A DNA stretch of 64,000 nt from Virgibacillus_F necropolis_A (GTDB lineage: Bacteria; Bacillota; Bacilli; Bacillales; Amphibacillaceae), in contig NZ_CP084992.1 in assembly GCF_044793635.1 (NCBI RefSeq), forward strand, positions 2,480,001 to 2,544,000. The letters are read 5' to 3'. Numbering within the stretch: the stretch's first letter is position 1; each line of letters opens with the position of its first letter. A program made the position numbers and the translations under genes. This document shows, piece after piece, positions 18,248-26,221 of this stretch. The notes below the pieces were generated by a model that saw only the letters and a list, made by a program, of their open reading frames with translations, was not told where the DNA came from and searched no databases.

Positions 18248-19072
18248 ATGAAATTTATTACATTAAATAATGGCCTTCGTATGCCACAACTTGGCTATGG
18301 CGTGTGGCAGGTTCCTGAAGATGAAGTGACACCAGCAGTAGCAAATGCAATTGAGGTTGGCTTTCGTTCCATTGATACAGCAAAAGTATACAAAAATGAA
18401 CGTGGAGTAGGCGAGGCGATTGCAAAAAGTGGCGTTCCCCGCGAGGATCTTTTTATTACGACAAAAGTTTGGAATACAGACCAGGGCTATGACAATACGT
18501 TAAAAGCATTTGATGAAAGTTTGGATAAATTAGGCCTTGATTATGTTGATCTATATCTTATTCACTGGCCAACACCAGAGCATGATGACTATGTTGAAAC
18601 ATATAAAGCGATGGAAAAGCTTTATAAAGATGGTCGCACGAAAGCAATTGGAGTTTGTAATTTTAATATCGAGCATTTACAACGTTTGTTAGACGAGTGT
18701 GAAGTAACCCCTGTAGTCAATCAGGTTGAATGTCATCCATACTTACAACAAACCAAACTACAGGAGTTCTGTCAGAAGAACGACATTTATTTAGAAGCAT
18801 GGAGCCCATTAATGCAAGGTGGCGAAGTGTTAGATAACGAAGTGACGAAAGAAATTGCTGGTCAATATAACAAAACCCCAGCACAGGTCATTATTCGTTG
18901 GCATTTACAAAGCGGAAGAATTGTTATTCCTAAATCTGTAACACCATCACGTATTGAAGAAAACTTTGATGTGTTTGGATTTGAACTAAGCAAAGAAGAT
19001 ATGGAGAAAATTGCTACACTAGATCGAAATGGCCGTAAAGGTCCTGAGCCAAGTGAGATGAATGTACGATAG
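18248..19072 (+). CDS. Aldo/keto reductase
   Basis: The 274-residue NADPH-dependent reductase has an (alpha/beta)8 barrel. The catalytic tetrad is recognisable: Asp in SIDTAKVY, Tyr in the same segment, Lys in FITTKVW and His in YLIHWP. The cofactor phosphate-binding segment IPKSVTPSRIEEN is present near the C-terminus. It is close to Bacillus YvgN/YtbE, which reduce methylglyoxal and other aldehydes. It is monocistronic, with AAGGATG upstream of the ATG and a strong terminator after the stop. Confidence 0.93.
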   Translation: MKFITLNNGLRMPQLGYGVWQVPEDEVTPAVANAIEVGFRSIDTAKVYKNERGVGEAIAKSGVPREDLFITTKVWNTDQGYDNTLKAFDESLDKLGLDYVDLYLIHWPTPEHDDYVETYKAMEKLYKDGRTKAIGVCNFNIEHLQRLLDECEVTPVVNQVECHPYLQQTKLQEFCQKNDIYLEAWSPLMQGGEVLDNEVTKEIAGQYNKTPAQVIIRWHLQSGRIVIPKSVTPSRIEENFDVFGFELSKEDMEKIATLDRNGRKGPEPSEMNVR

Positions 19073-19080
19073 AATAGGGG

Positions 19081-19116
19081 AAACAGGCGTGGAGTGAATT
19101 TGCGCCTGTTTTTTTG
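19081..19116 (+). terminator. Intrinsic terminator of the aldo/keto reductase gene
   Basis: AAACAGGCG (19081-19089) and CGCCTGTTT (19103-19111) form a 9-bp stem followed by a T-run to 19116. Confidence 0.9.
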
Positions 19117-19286
19117 TTTATATTTGTATTTCCTGGGAAATAATTATCAAATCTTGTCATTTTCTAGTGTTATGGTAAAACACAACTCGAATTTTGAATT
19201 AAATAAAAATTATTAGAGCATTAAAAGTAATTTTGTAGTATACTAATAGAAATCTTGTTCATCCATTTTGAAAGGAGTGGTGTTTT

Positions 19287-19352
19287 ATGGCTTTTTATAA
19301 GAATGTATTCAACCAACAAACACGGATCAAAGTGGAGGAACGGTCAGCGTAA
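19287..19352 (+). CDS. Putative 21-residue leader peptide of rsgA
   Basis: This small ORF starts at ATG 19287 behind AAAGGAG (spacing about 9) and ends with TAA at 19350-19352. The product starts MAFYKNVFNQQ and ends TRIKVEERSA. Its codons 16-18 (GTG GAG GAA) contain arm 1 of the attenuator hairpins that lie before rsgA. It ends 40 bases before the rsgA start codon. A candidate -10 TATACT lies at 19239-19244, though without a good -35. The combination of a strong ribosome site, tiny ORF and exact RNA complementarity argues that it is translated for regulation. Confidence 0.65.
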   Translation: MAFYKNVFNQQTRIKVEERSA

Positions 19353-19385
19353 GCACGGTCTTTCCTCCAACATACAAGGAGGAAA
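19333..19385 (+). promoter_or_regulatory. Translation attenuator controlling rsgA (three competing arms)
   Basis: Arm 1 is TGGAGGAA (19333-19340, inside the leader ORF). Arm 2 is TTTCCTCC (19361-19368). Arm 3 is GGAGGAAA (19378-19385), which contains the rsgA ribosome binding site. Arm 2 pairs perfectly with arm 3 (8 bp, 9-base loop) or with arm 1 (8 bp using the next A), but not both. Arm 2-3 pairing hides the ribosome site. A ribosome passing over arm 1 would favour that closed form, while an empty arm 1, or a ribosome paused at the leader stop covering arm 2, would open it. Confidence 0.7.
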
Positions 19386-19391
19386 TTTTAA

Positions 19392-20456
19392 TTGAATAAA
19401 CTTGAAACAGTTGGATGGGATCAGCCTATCCAGGATATTAACGAAGACAAAATTGCCCGCGTTATTGCGGTTCAGAAAAATAGTTATCGAATTTTAGATG
19501 GTGAAATGGAATACTTTTCACATTTGAGTGGAAAATTTATAAATCAAGCAGTCAGCCCGCTTGATTATCCCGCTGTAGGCGACTGGGTGGAAGTTCATAA
19601 GTTAGTAGACGAACGAAAGGCAGTAATAAATTCTATCCTGCCAAGAAAAAGTCAATTCGTTAGACAGGCTGCTGGAACGAAAACTGAGGCACAAATTGTT
19701 GCAGCTAACATGGATACAGTCTTCATTGTAAATTCGCTAAATCATGATCTGAATTTGCGTCGGATTGAAAGATATATACTATCGACTTATGAAAGTGGAG
19801 CAACTCCTGTTATTGTTTTAACAAAAAGAGACGAGTGCACACAAGAGGAAGTTGATGTGATTATTGCGCAAGTTGAGGAAGTTGCGATTGGCGTACCAAT
19901 CATTCCAATTAGCAACATTACAATGGAAGGTATAGAGGAACTGATGACTTATTTACCACCTGGAAAAACGTCAGCTTTGCTCGGTTCATCTGGAGTAGGT
20001 AAATCAACGCTTGTAAACAAGTTAATTGGAAATGCCGTTCAAGTAACGAAGGATGTGCGTGATGCTGACAGTAAAGGTCGTCATACAACAACTCACAGGG
20101 AAATGTTCCTATTACCGAATGGGTCATTGTTGATCGACACCCCAGGTATGCGGGAATTGCAACTATGGGAAGGGGAGTCAGCAATTGACGCTACTTTCCA
20201 GGATATCGAGTCACTAGAAAGTGAATGCAAATTTACGGATTGCCAACATGAAACAGAACCAGGATGTCGTGTGCAAGAAGCAATAGCAAATGGGGAGTTA
20301 TCAGATGATCGTTACCAAAGCTATTTGAAATTGCAGCGGGAACTGGCATATGAAAAAAGAAAACAAGACCAAAAAGCGCATTTAGAAGAAAAAAATAAAT
20401 GGAAAAAGATTAGCAAGCAACAAAAAAACAATTATAAACATCGGAAAAATCGATGA
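19392..20456 (+). CDS. rsgA: RsgA-family ribosome-associated GTPase (circularly permuted)
   Basis: The 354-residue protein has an OB-fold N-domain, a permuted GTPase domain with G4 (LTKRDEC) first, then G1 GSSGVGKST and G3 DTPGMRE, and a zinc knuckle CKFTDCQHETEPGC (Cys4-His-Cys type). The C-terminus is a long Lys-rich tail. RsgA enzymes bind the 30S subunit during late assembly and are inhibited by (p)ppGpp. It starts with TTG at 19392 behind AAGGAGG. It is not next to prkC/rpe, where the housekeeping copy usually sits, so it is probably a second paralog. The upstream leader suggests induction by ribosome stress. Confidence 0.88.
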   Translation: MNKLETVGWDQPIQDINEDKIARVIAVQKNSYRILDGEMEYFSHLSGKFINQAVSPLDYPAVGDWVEVHKLVDERKAVINSILPRKSQFVRQAAGTKTEAQIVAANMDTVFIVNSLNHDLNLRRIERYILSTYESGATPVIVLTKRDECTQEEVDVIIAQVEEVAIGVPIIPISNITMEGIEELMTYLPPGKTSALLGSSGVGKSTLVNKLIGNAVQVTKDVRDADSKGRHTTTHREMFLLPNGSLLIDTPGMRELQLWEGESAIDATFQDIESLESECKFTDCQHETEPGCRVQEAIANGELSDDRYQSYLKLQRELAYEKRKQDQKAHLEEKNKWKKISKQQKNNYKHRKNR

Positions 20457-20463
20457 TAGAGAG

Positions 20464-20502
20464 AAAACACCTTCCTGATATGAACTAAGGGAGGTGTTTT
20501 TT
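20464..20502 (+). terminator. Intrinsic terminator of rsgA
   Basis: AAAACACCTTCC and GGGAGGTGTTTT form the stem and TTTTTT ends it. Confidence 0.85.
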
Positions 20503-20550
20503 ATAGCAGTTTAATTTGGAGAGTAGACAGAAGTTACTAATGATAGGCTA

Positions 20551-20610
20551 CTTATCTGCCGTTTTACACATATATCCGCCAACCGATCGTTTTAACCCCA
20601 AATCCGAAGC
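20551..20610. repeat. Short 20-bp-periodic array (2-3 units)
   Basis: Units of 20 bases, TCTGCCGTTTTACACATATA and TCCGCCAACCGATCGTTTTA, follow each other, with a third weaker unit after them. They resemble the five-unit array at 49966-50065. There is no coding potential. It lies between the convergent rsgA and HD-hydrolase genes. Confidence 0.4.
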
Positions 20611-20621
20611 TGGATGAACCG

Positions 20622-21161
20622 TTAACCAAATACTCGCTTCACTGCATCCATATATTCGGCAAAATAACTTGGAACATTATCAGGTTCGATTCCAACATAC
20701 ATATTTTCAGAAATGGAGGTGTTGTACCACTTTTGTTGCTCAACTCCTGCATTAAAATTCCGCCACACAGCATCCCCCTGCAAATCAAGATCCTGTTCTA
20801 ATCCAAGTAAGTTATCTAGTTTATCCGCGACGATTAAATATTTTACTTCATTCTCAGCATGCTTCACGGTGTCGATTGTATGCTGTTTCCGTTCTTGCCA
20901 TGATTTTGACTTATCTTCAGTGTGGGCTGCAACAAGTTTTGCTACCCTTGAACCAAATGCAGCTTCAATATCTTCCATTTCAAAAGGCGTATCTTCCACA
21001 ACATCATGTAAATAACCAGCACAAACAACTTCATCTGAAAATCCGGCACGTTCTAACTTTTCAGCAACCCGTATTGGATGTGTTATATAAGGTGCATTCG
21101 AATTCTTCCTTGTTTGCCCTCGGTGGGCCTTCTCTGCGAAGTCTTTGGCTTTTTGTTTCAA
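20622..21161 (-). CDS. MESH1-like HD phosphohydrolase, probable (p)ppGpp hydrolase
   Basis: The 179-residue protein is a stand-alone HD domain of the RelA/SpoT hydrolase kind. The motif order is HRGQTRKNSNAPYITHPIRV (His ligand and substrate loop), GYLHDVVEDT (the HD pair), then VKYLIVADKLDNL (Asp ligand with the ADKLDNL motif of Rel hydrolases). There is no synthetase or TGS domain, so it fits small alarmone hydrolases. The start is TTG at 21161 behind AAGGGGGC. It converges on rsgA, whose product family binds (p)ppGpp. The function is inferred from family only. Confidence 0.85.
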   Translation of the reverse strand: MKQKAKDFAEKAHRGQTRKNSNAPYITHPIRVAEKLERAGFSDEVVCAGYLHDVVEDTPFEMEDIEAAFGSRVAKLVAAHTEDKSKSWQERKQHTIDTVKHAENEVKYLIVADKLDNLLGLEQDLDLQGDAVWRNFNAGVEQQKWYNTSISENMYVGIEPDNVPSYFAEYMDAVKRVFG

Positions 21162-21381
21162 TTTTATTGCCCCCTTATTATCGTTATATGCCTAGGATTT
21201 TTATTTTATATTCCATAACAGAATAGTAGCATAATATGTTACTATATACATGATATTAGACTGAATATTATATTATCAGAAAATCTTTTCATTTTATACT
21301 TCTATGACCCTCTAACTATTCAAACGATTATAGCTTGACAGCCTGGAAATCTAAACAATGCTGGTTCAGGAGGTGAAGAGA

Positions 21382-21690
21382 ATGTTCAAAAAAATTTTTG
21401 TTATATCCCTTGCGCAAATTATATTCATCTATCTGTTTTCATTGGAGCAAAATGTTCAAGTTGGTGAGGTAATCTTTCCTTTTGGTATTGTCATGATTAT
21501 TATATCTATCATGTTCACGTTAGGAGAGAATGGACTTGATGTAAAGAAAGAAGGAATTAGAGGAATTGGCCTTCTTTTTATGAAAGATAAACCTACAGAA
21601 AATACTGGTCCTCATAAACTTACATTATTTAATTCATTTTTCCTGTCATCGTGCTTTGTAATGTTTTTTGGTATTTTAATAAGTCTATAG
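21382..21690 (+). CDS. Small membrane protein of unknown function
   Basis: The protein is 102 residues from ATG 21382; this start is chosen because AGGAGGTGA lies about 6 bases upstream, inside a longer in-frame extension beginning at 21358. It has three likely membrane spans (about 5-22, 31-47 and 82-101) and a charged middle (VKKEGIRGIG, MKDKPTENTGP). It may belong to the DUF3899-like small membrane proteins, but I cannot assign it firmly. It is monocistronic. Confidence 0.6.
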   Translation: MFKKIFVISLAQIIFIYLFSLEQNVQVGEVIFPFGIVMIIISIMFTLGENGLDVKKEGIRGIGLLFMKDKPTENTGPHKLTLFNSFFLSSCFVMFFGILISL

Positions 21691-21702
21691 TGTAAACGCA
21701 TA

Positions 21703-21738
21703 AAATCCTAGACCCACTATTAGACGGATCTAGGATTT
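21703..21738. terminator. Bidirectional terminator between the small membrane protein and tetR
   Basis: AAATCCTAGA and TCTAGGATTT form a 10-bp stem with the inner GACCC...GGATC region. The genes on both sides converge on it. T-runs are short in both directions. Confidence 0.65.
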
Positions 21739-21755
21739 CTAATCCTTACAAATGA

Positions 21756-22346
21756 CTAATTACATAAAGCTTTTAAATGATACTTCAATGTTGTCTGCAT
21801 CTTTTCAACAGAAAATCGATCAGGATGCAGGATGCCATGTAATGCCATCCCATCAATTAATGCATATAATCTTTCAATTTCAAGCGATTTGTTCAAAGCC
21901 TGACTTGCTAACCCTGATTCAATCAGTCCTTCAACTACCATTTTGGATGCGCGATGCATTTCATCATATACTTCTTGGCTCAATGCTTTTAAGTTAGGAT
22001 CGACGAGTGTTTTCGATGAAAAAACCATCCATACCTCCATTTCAATTCTTCGTTCTTCATCAATTGGCAAAAACTCGCTTAATAGTTCCTGCATGGACTC
22101 GAGTGGTGGTCCATCATAGTATTTGTTTTCTGCTCGATTTCTCACGCGATCTGATACAAGCTTCATCGAAAATGCAAATAACTCGGACTGTGTTGAAAAG
22201 TAATGACGTAATGACCCAACAGACATGTCAGCGACTTTTGCAATTTTACGGACAGTCGCCTGCTCTAGACCTTCATCAACGATGACCTTCCATGTTGCTT
22301 CTGCTATTTTAATTTTCCTTTTTTCGTGATCAACTATTTTTGGCAT
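21756..22346 (-). CDS. TetR family transcriptional regulator
   Basis: The product is about 196 residues from ATG 22346 (MPKIVDHEKRK). The N-terminal helix-turn-helix is clear (IAEATWKVIVDEGLEQATVR, then MSVGSLRHYF, about residues 8-50). The C-terminal half resembles the BetI-type ligand domain. There is no ribosome site upstream. Instead a TATAAT hexamer lies immediately before the ATG, so the mRNA is probably leaderless. An in-frame TTG at 22364 exists but lies inside the promoter and operator. It is divergent from a membrane protein gene across a large inverted repeat and probably represses both. Confidence 0.85.
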   Translation of the reverse strand: MPKIVDHEKRKIKIAEATWKVIVDEGLEQATVRKIAKVADMSVGSLRHYFSTQSELFAFSMKLVSDRVRNRAENKYYDGPPLESMQELLSEFLPIDEERRIEMEVWMVFSSKTLVDPNLKALSQEVYDEMHRASKMVVEGLIESGLASQALNKSLEIERLYALIDGMALHGILHPDRFSVEKMQTTLKYHLKALCN

Positions 22347-22401
22347 AATTATAATATAACACAAGTGTACTATTTAATCAGGTTGTGCTATATTATAATT
22401 A
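22346..22401. promoter_or_regulatory. Shared operator/promoter of tetR and the divergent membrane gene
   Basis: TAATTATAATATAACACAA (22346-22364) and TTGTGCTATATTATAATTA (22383-22401) are a 19-base inverted repeat with one mismatch and an 18-base spacer. Each arm contains a TATAAT -10 box pointing outward, so repressor bound to the arms would cover both promoters. Confidence 0.75.
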
Positions 22402-22432
22402 ATACAATCGTACCAAAAAGGAGTTAATCATT

Positions 22433-22975
22433 ATGTTGGCTTGGTTTATTGTTGCTTGTGAAATTGGATTCTGGATATTTGTTTTAGCAGGTCTTGTAGC
22501 TCGTTATGTGTTTCATAAGAAAAAACTTGGAGCATTTTTACTGATATGTACCCCTATTGTGGATGTATTATTACTGATTGCAGCTGTTATTGATTTGAAA
22601 AATGGCGCAGTGGCAACGACAGTTCATGGTATAGCTGCGATATATATCGGGGTCAGCGTGGCGTTCGGTCATCAAATGATTAAATGGGCTGATATTCGAT
22701 TTGCATACCGGTTTGGAAATGGACCAAGACCTGATAAGAGTAAAAAGTACGGAAAAGATTTTGCGAAAAAAGAACGCACGGGCTGGTACCATCATCTTAT
22801 AGCATGGATTGTAGGGGTCATCATTTTAGGAGCAATTATTTTATACATTGATAACCAAACTCAAACGGAGGCACTGTATCAGACAGCCAGACTTTGGACG
22901 CTTGTGCTTGGGGTAGACTTTTTAATCAGTTTTAGTTATACAATTTTCCCGAGAAAGGATCCACGAACATCCTAG
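22433..22975 (+). CDS. Integral membrane protein, probable TetR target
   Basis: The 180-residue protein has four to five membrane spans (about 3-24, 34-52, 60-77, 121-141, 150-170) and a basic cytoplasmic loop (RFGNGPRPDKSKKYGKDFAKKERTGWYHH, given here only to mark about residues 93-121). No transporter motif is visible. It is divergent from a TetR gene across an inverted-repeat operator, which suggests that the pair responds to a small toxic compound. The ribosome site AAGGAG lies upstream of the ATG. The function is unknown. Confidence 0.7.
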   Translation: MLAWFIVACEIGFWIFVLAGLVARYVFHKKKLGAFLLICTPIVDVLLLIAAVIDLKNGAVATTVHGIAAIYIGVSVAFGHQMIKWADIRFAYRFGNGPRPDKSKKYGKDFAKKERTGWYHHLIAWIVGVIILGAIILYIDNQTQTEALYQTARLWTLVLGVDFLISFSYTIFPRKDPRTS

Positions 22976-23062
22976 TTGGGGGGGATACCGTATCTCTTTC
23001 AAAAAAATCGAAAAACCAGTAAACTATATGTAATTATATTCGATTAAAAGGAGATTCCATCT

Positions 23063-23905
23063 ATGACCTTTCATACCGATGAAACAAAGTATATTAATCA
23101 TATTCATTTAAAAGTTGCTAATTTAGAACGGTCACTTAACTTTTATCAAAACATACTAGGGTTTCGAGTGGTCGAACAACAGCCGCACCTTGCAAAGCTT
23201 GCGGCAGGTGGAATTATGCCAGCGTTAACAATTGAGCAACTAGAAAATCCCAGGCCTTTGGATCCACGTAAAACTGGTCTTTTTCACATTGCATTTTTAT
23301 TGCCGAAGCGAGCGGATCTCGCGAAGATGCTCAGGCATTTGATTCATACCGGATACCCTATACAAGGTGCTTCCGATCATTTAGTTAGTGAAGCACTATA
23401 TATTGCTGATCCTGATGGGAATGGCGTGGAAATATATACTGATCGTAATCCAATCGAATGGAATTGGCTTGGTGACCAGGTTGAAATGAGTACATTACCA
23501 TTGGATGCTAATGCACTAATGCAAGAAGTGGCTGAGAATGGCTGGGAAGGGATGCCAGTTGGAACAATAATTGGTCATATTCATCTGCAAGTAGCCGACC
23601 TCGCTATGATCGAGGAATTCTATACACAAGGATTTGGGTTTCAAATTGTGAGTAATTTTGGAGAACAAGCATTATTCCTATCATCAGCAGGCTATCATCA
23701 TCACATTGGGTTGAATACTTGGAATAGTAGAGGTGGAAGTGTCCCGACTTCTAATGAAATTGGTTTGAAGAGTTATACGATTGTCGTTCCAGCTAGTGAG
23801 AGAATGAAAATCGTGGAGCGATTACAAAACTTAGATGTCCATGTTGATCTAGATGGGGAACAATATCTCGTTACAGATCCTTCAGGAAATCATATATATT
23901 TTTAA
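23063..23905 (+). CDS. catE: VOC-family dioxygenase, CatE-like (catechol-2,3-dioxygenase)
   Basis: The 280-residue protein has two vicinal-oxygen-chelate modules (about 8-130 and 165-280). The second carries metal-ligand histidines in IIGHIHLQVADL and GYHHHIGLNTW, as in Bacillus CatE. The first has NHIHLKVANLERSLNFYQN and DPDGNGVEIYTDR. CatE cleaves catechols, and in Bacillus it is controlled by the MarR regulator MhqR, which is not present here. The start follows AAAAGGAG. The exact substrate is inferred. Confidence 0.82.
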   Translation: MTFHTDETKYINHIHLKVANLERSLNFYQNILGFRVVEQQPHLAKLAAGGIMPALTIEQLENPRPLDPRKTGLFHIAFLLPKRADLAKMLRHLIHTGYPIQGASDHLVSEALYIADPDGNGVEIYTDRNPIEWNWLGDQVEMSTLPLDANALMQEVAENGWEGMPVGTIIGHIHLQVADLAMIEEFYTQGFGFQIVSNFGEQALFLSSAGYHHHIGLNTWNSRGGSVPTSNEIGLKSYTIVVPASERMKIVERLQNLDVHVDLDGEQYLVTDPSGNHIYF

Positions 23906-23942
23906 TAGGAAAGAAAGTATAAAAATTTGGCGTTAATCTGTC

Positions 23943-24057
23943 TAGCTCCAGCGCCTAGCCCCTCGAGGTTTTAAGTCAAATCTCTTTGTGATAAAAATCA
24001 TCACTAAGAGATTCGTCTTAAACTTGTCGGGGCTGACCAAGGCGCTTCCGCTTTTCT
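23943..24057. repeat. Short palindromic repeat (type A), copy 2
   Basis: It begins TAGCTCCAGCGCCTAGCCCC, has the same ATCTCTTTGTGAT...ATCACTAAGAGAT hairpin as the copy at 2391, and ends GGCGCTTCCGCTTTTCTT. It lies between the catE-like gene and the EamA gene and carries no ORF. Confidence 0.75.
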
Positions 24058-24141
24058 TAACTCAGCTAACCTTCGTGGTTGGCTATTTCGATAGGCATTT
24101 GATATAGTTCTTGCATAAAAGAAAATGGAAGAAGGATCGGT

Positions 24142-25065
24142 ATGAAGCAGGAACAATCTTTAGCTATTTATTTTTGGATGCTACTTGTTCCGTTGTTTTG
24201 GGGTGGAGCATTTGTTGCTGCAGAGCATGTTATTACGGAAATACCACCAGTTACTGCTGCTGCATTCCGATTTGGAACAGCTGGAATATTACTATTAATC
24301 TATGTTTTATGGAAGAGAAAATTTGATGCAGAGGCTTTGAAAAAGCAATGGAAGGCCATATTAGCGATGGCGATAACTGGTATTTTTGGATACAACATAT
24401 TCTTTTTTATAGCGCTCGATATCACTTCAGCTATAAATGGATCATTAATCGTTGCTACAACACCAGTACTCATTACGTTTGGGGCTGTTTTGTTTTTAGG
24501 TGAGGTGTGGAATAAACAACTTGGATTCGGGTTATTATTATCTTTAGTAGGGGTAATTGTTGTCATTTCAAGAGGGTCATTGGCAACATTATTATCACTT
24601 GAATTTAATGCTGGTGATCTTCTATTTATTGGTGGGTTACTTTGTTGGGTGGCACACGGTCTTTTTGGCAAAGTTGCAATGCGTGATGTTTCGCCAATTG
24701 TTACAACGACATTTACTACATTAGTTGGTTCGATTTTTCTGGGAATTATTTCTCTATTTGAACAAGGTTGGGGCGATATTTTACAGATGTCCACACAGGC
24801 TTGGGGAGAAATGATTTTTATGATCATCTGTTCATCTGTGATCGGATTTTTACTGTGGAATAGTGGGATAAAACAAATCGGTGCCAGTAAATCTAGTATT
24901 TATATGAATTTAGTTCCAATAAATACTGCATGGTTAGCTGTCGTATTATACAATTCTACTATCACCTGGACCCAAATTATTGGTATGATTATGGTAATCA
25001 TGGGTGTTTATTTTGTAACATTGCATCCTTATTTACAAAATAAACGAAGAGCCGTAGTAAAATAA
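24142..25065 (+). CDS. EamA/DMT family transporter
   Basis: The 307-residue protein has ten hydrophobic spans arranged as two five-span EamA repeats. The first begins LVPLFWGGAFVAAEHVITEI and the second around GDLLFIGGLLCWVAHGLFGK. Family members export amino acids or metabolites. The ATG follows GAAGAAGGATCGG. The stop lies 17 bases before the idi start codon, so the two may be co-transcribed. The substrate is unknown. Confidence 0.88.
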   Translation: MKQEQSLAIYFWMLLVPLFWGGAFVAAEHVITEIPPVTAAAFRFGTAGILLLIYVLWKRKFDAEALKKQWKAILAMAITGIFGYNIFFFIALDITSAINGSLIVATTPVLITFGAVLFLGEVWNKQLGFGLLLSLVGVIVVISRGSLATLLSLEFNAGDLLFIGGLLCWVAHGLFGKVAMRDVSPIVTTTFTTLVGSIFLGIISLFEQGWGDILQMSTQAWGEMIFMIICSSVIGFLLWNSGIKQIGASKSSIYMNLVPINTAWLAVVLYNSTITWTQIIGMIMVIMGVYFVTLHPYLQNKRRAVVK

Positions 25066-25082
25066 ATGTGGAGGGTTTACAC

Positions 25083-26141
25083 ATGGATATAGGAATTAAT
25101 AAACGTAAAACAGAACATATTCGTTTGTGCTTGGACGAAAATGTGGAAGGTATTAATAAAACAACAGGTCTTGAAGGGATTTCATTTATACATAATGCAT
25201 TACCAGAAATTGACTTTAAGGATATTAAGTTAGATTCAACGTTTTTAGGCAAAAAAATCAAAGTGCCATTTCTTGTCAGTTCCATGACAGGCGGATCCGA
25301 GTTGGCAGAAGAAATTAATGGTAATTTAGCAAAAGCCGCTGAACAAAAAGGATGGGCAATTGCACTTGGATCAACCCGTGCTTTACTTGAAAGTGATGCA
25401 CACAAGGACTCTTTCCTTGTCCGCCAGCATGCACCAACTGCACCGTTAATTGCTAACATTGGCGCTGTTCAATTTAATTATGGCTATGGAGCTGAAGAGT
25501 GCCAACGAATCGTTGATTTAACAGAAGCGGATTCGATAGTTCTTCATCTAAATAGTTTGCAGGAAATAAACCAAGATGAAGGGGATACCAATTTTCATGA
25601 ATTGCTTCCTAAAATAGAAGAAGTATGTAAGAAACTAACAGTTCCAGTCGGCGTCAAAGAGGTTGGATTCGGAATCGATGGTACAGTTGCACGACGGTTA
25701 TACGATGCTGGAATTTCGTATATAGATGTTGCGGGTGCAGGTGGAACTTCATGGAGCCAGGTAGAAAAGCTTCGTTCAAAAGAGCCACTAAGAAAAGCTG
25801 CAGCAGAAGCTTTCAACAGCTGGGGCATTCCAACGAAGGATTGTATCGTATCCGTTAGAAGTGAGTTAGGTTCAACGGTTCCGGTTGTTGCAAGCGGGGG
25901 AATGAAAACAGGTGTTGACGCTGCTAAGGCATTGACAATCGGTGCGGATGTTATTGGCTTTGCTCGTAAGCTATTGCAAGCTGCAACAGAATCAGAGGAA
26001 GCGGTTATCGAGGCAATGGAACAAATTGAATTGGAACTGAAGATGACGATGTTCGGTATTGGTGTCAAAACAATTGATGAACTAAAAAATACAAATCGCG
26101 TATCCATTATGGGGCGTTCATTATTAAACGGAAAAAGCTGA
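25083..26141 (+). CDS. fni: Type 2 isopentenyl-diphosphate isomerase
   Basis: The FMN- and NADPH-dependent enzyme (352 residues) interconverts IPP and DMAPP. It begins MDIGINKRKTEHIRLCL, and the flavin/phosphate-binding parts of the barrel include PFLVSSMTGGSE, GSTRALLE, YIDVAGAGGTSW and VVASGGMKTGVDAAKAL. ATG 25083 is preferred because GGAGGG lies 7 bases upstream; a GTG at 25068 overlaps that site. The terminator follows immediately. Confidence 0.95.
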   Translation: MDIGINKRKTEHIRLCLDENVEGINKTTGLEGISFIHNALPEIDFKDIKLDSTFLGKKIKVPFLVSSMTGGSELAEEINGNLAKAAEQKGWAIALGSTRALLESDAHKDSFLVRQHAPTAPLIANIGAVQFNYGYGAEECQRIVDLTEADSIVLHLNSLQEINQDEGDTNFHELLPKIEEVCKKLTVPVGVKEVGFGIDGTVARRLYDAGISYIDVAGAGGTSWSQVEKLRSKEPLRKAAAEAFNSWGIPTKDCIVSVRSELGSTVPVVASGGMKTGVDAAKALTIGADVIGFARKLLQAATESEEAVIEAMEQIELELKMTMFGIGVKTIDELKNTNRVSIMGRSLLNGKS

Positions 26142-26168
26142 AACTCTAACTTGAGTTTTAGCTTTTTT
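26133..26168 (+). terminator. Intrinsic terminator of fni
   Basis: AAAAGCTGAAACTC and GAGTTTTAGCTTTT form a long stem with a 6-base loop, followed by TTTTTT. The stem's left arm overlaps the stop codon. Confidence 0.9.
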
Positions 26169-26221
26169 GTTACATGAATTTATTCCCTTCAACCAATACT
26201 ATGAAAAGGAGGGATAGTGTA

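Noticed and set aside
21358..21381. Upstream ATG start for the small membrane protein
   Set aside because: The segment contains the AGGAGGTGA ribosome site for ATG 21382, so it is more likely untranslated.
24300..24827. 175-codon leftward open frame antisense to the EamA transporter gene
   Set aside because: It lies wholly opposite a clear membrane-protein gene, has no ribosome site and its translation is low in recognisable motifs. It is a by-product of the codon bias on the other strand.
25595..26107. 170-codon leftward open frame antisense to fni
   Set aside because: Opposite a strongly conserved enzyme gene, with no ribosome site and Ser/Thr/Pro-rich antisense-type composition.
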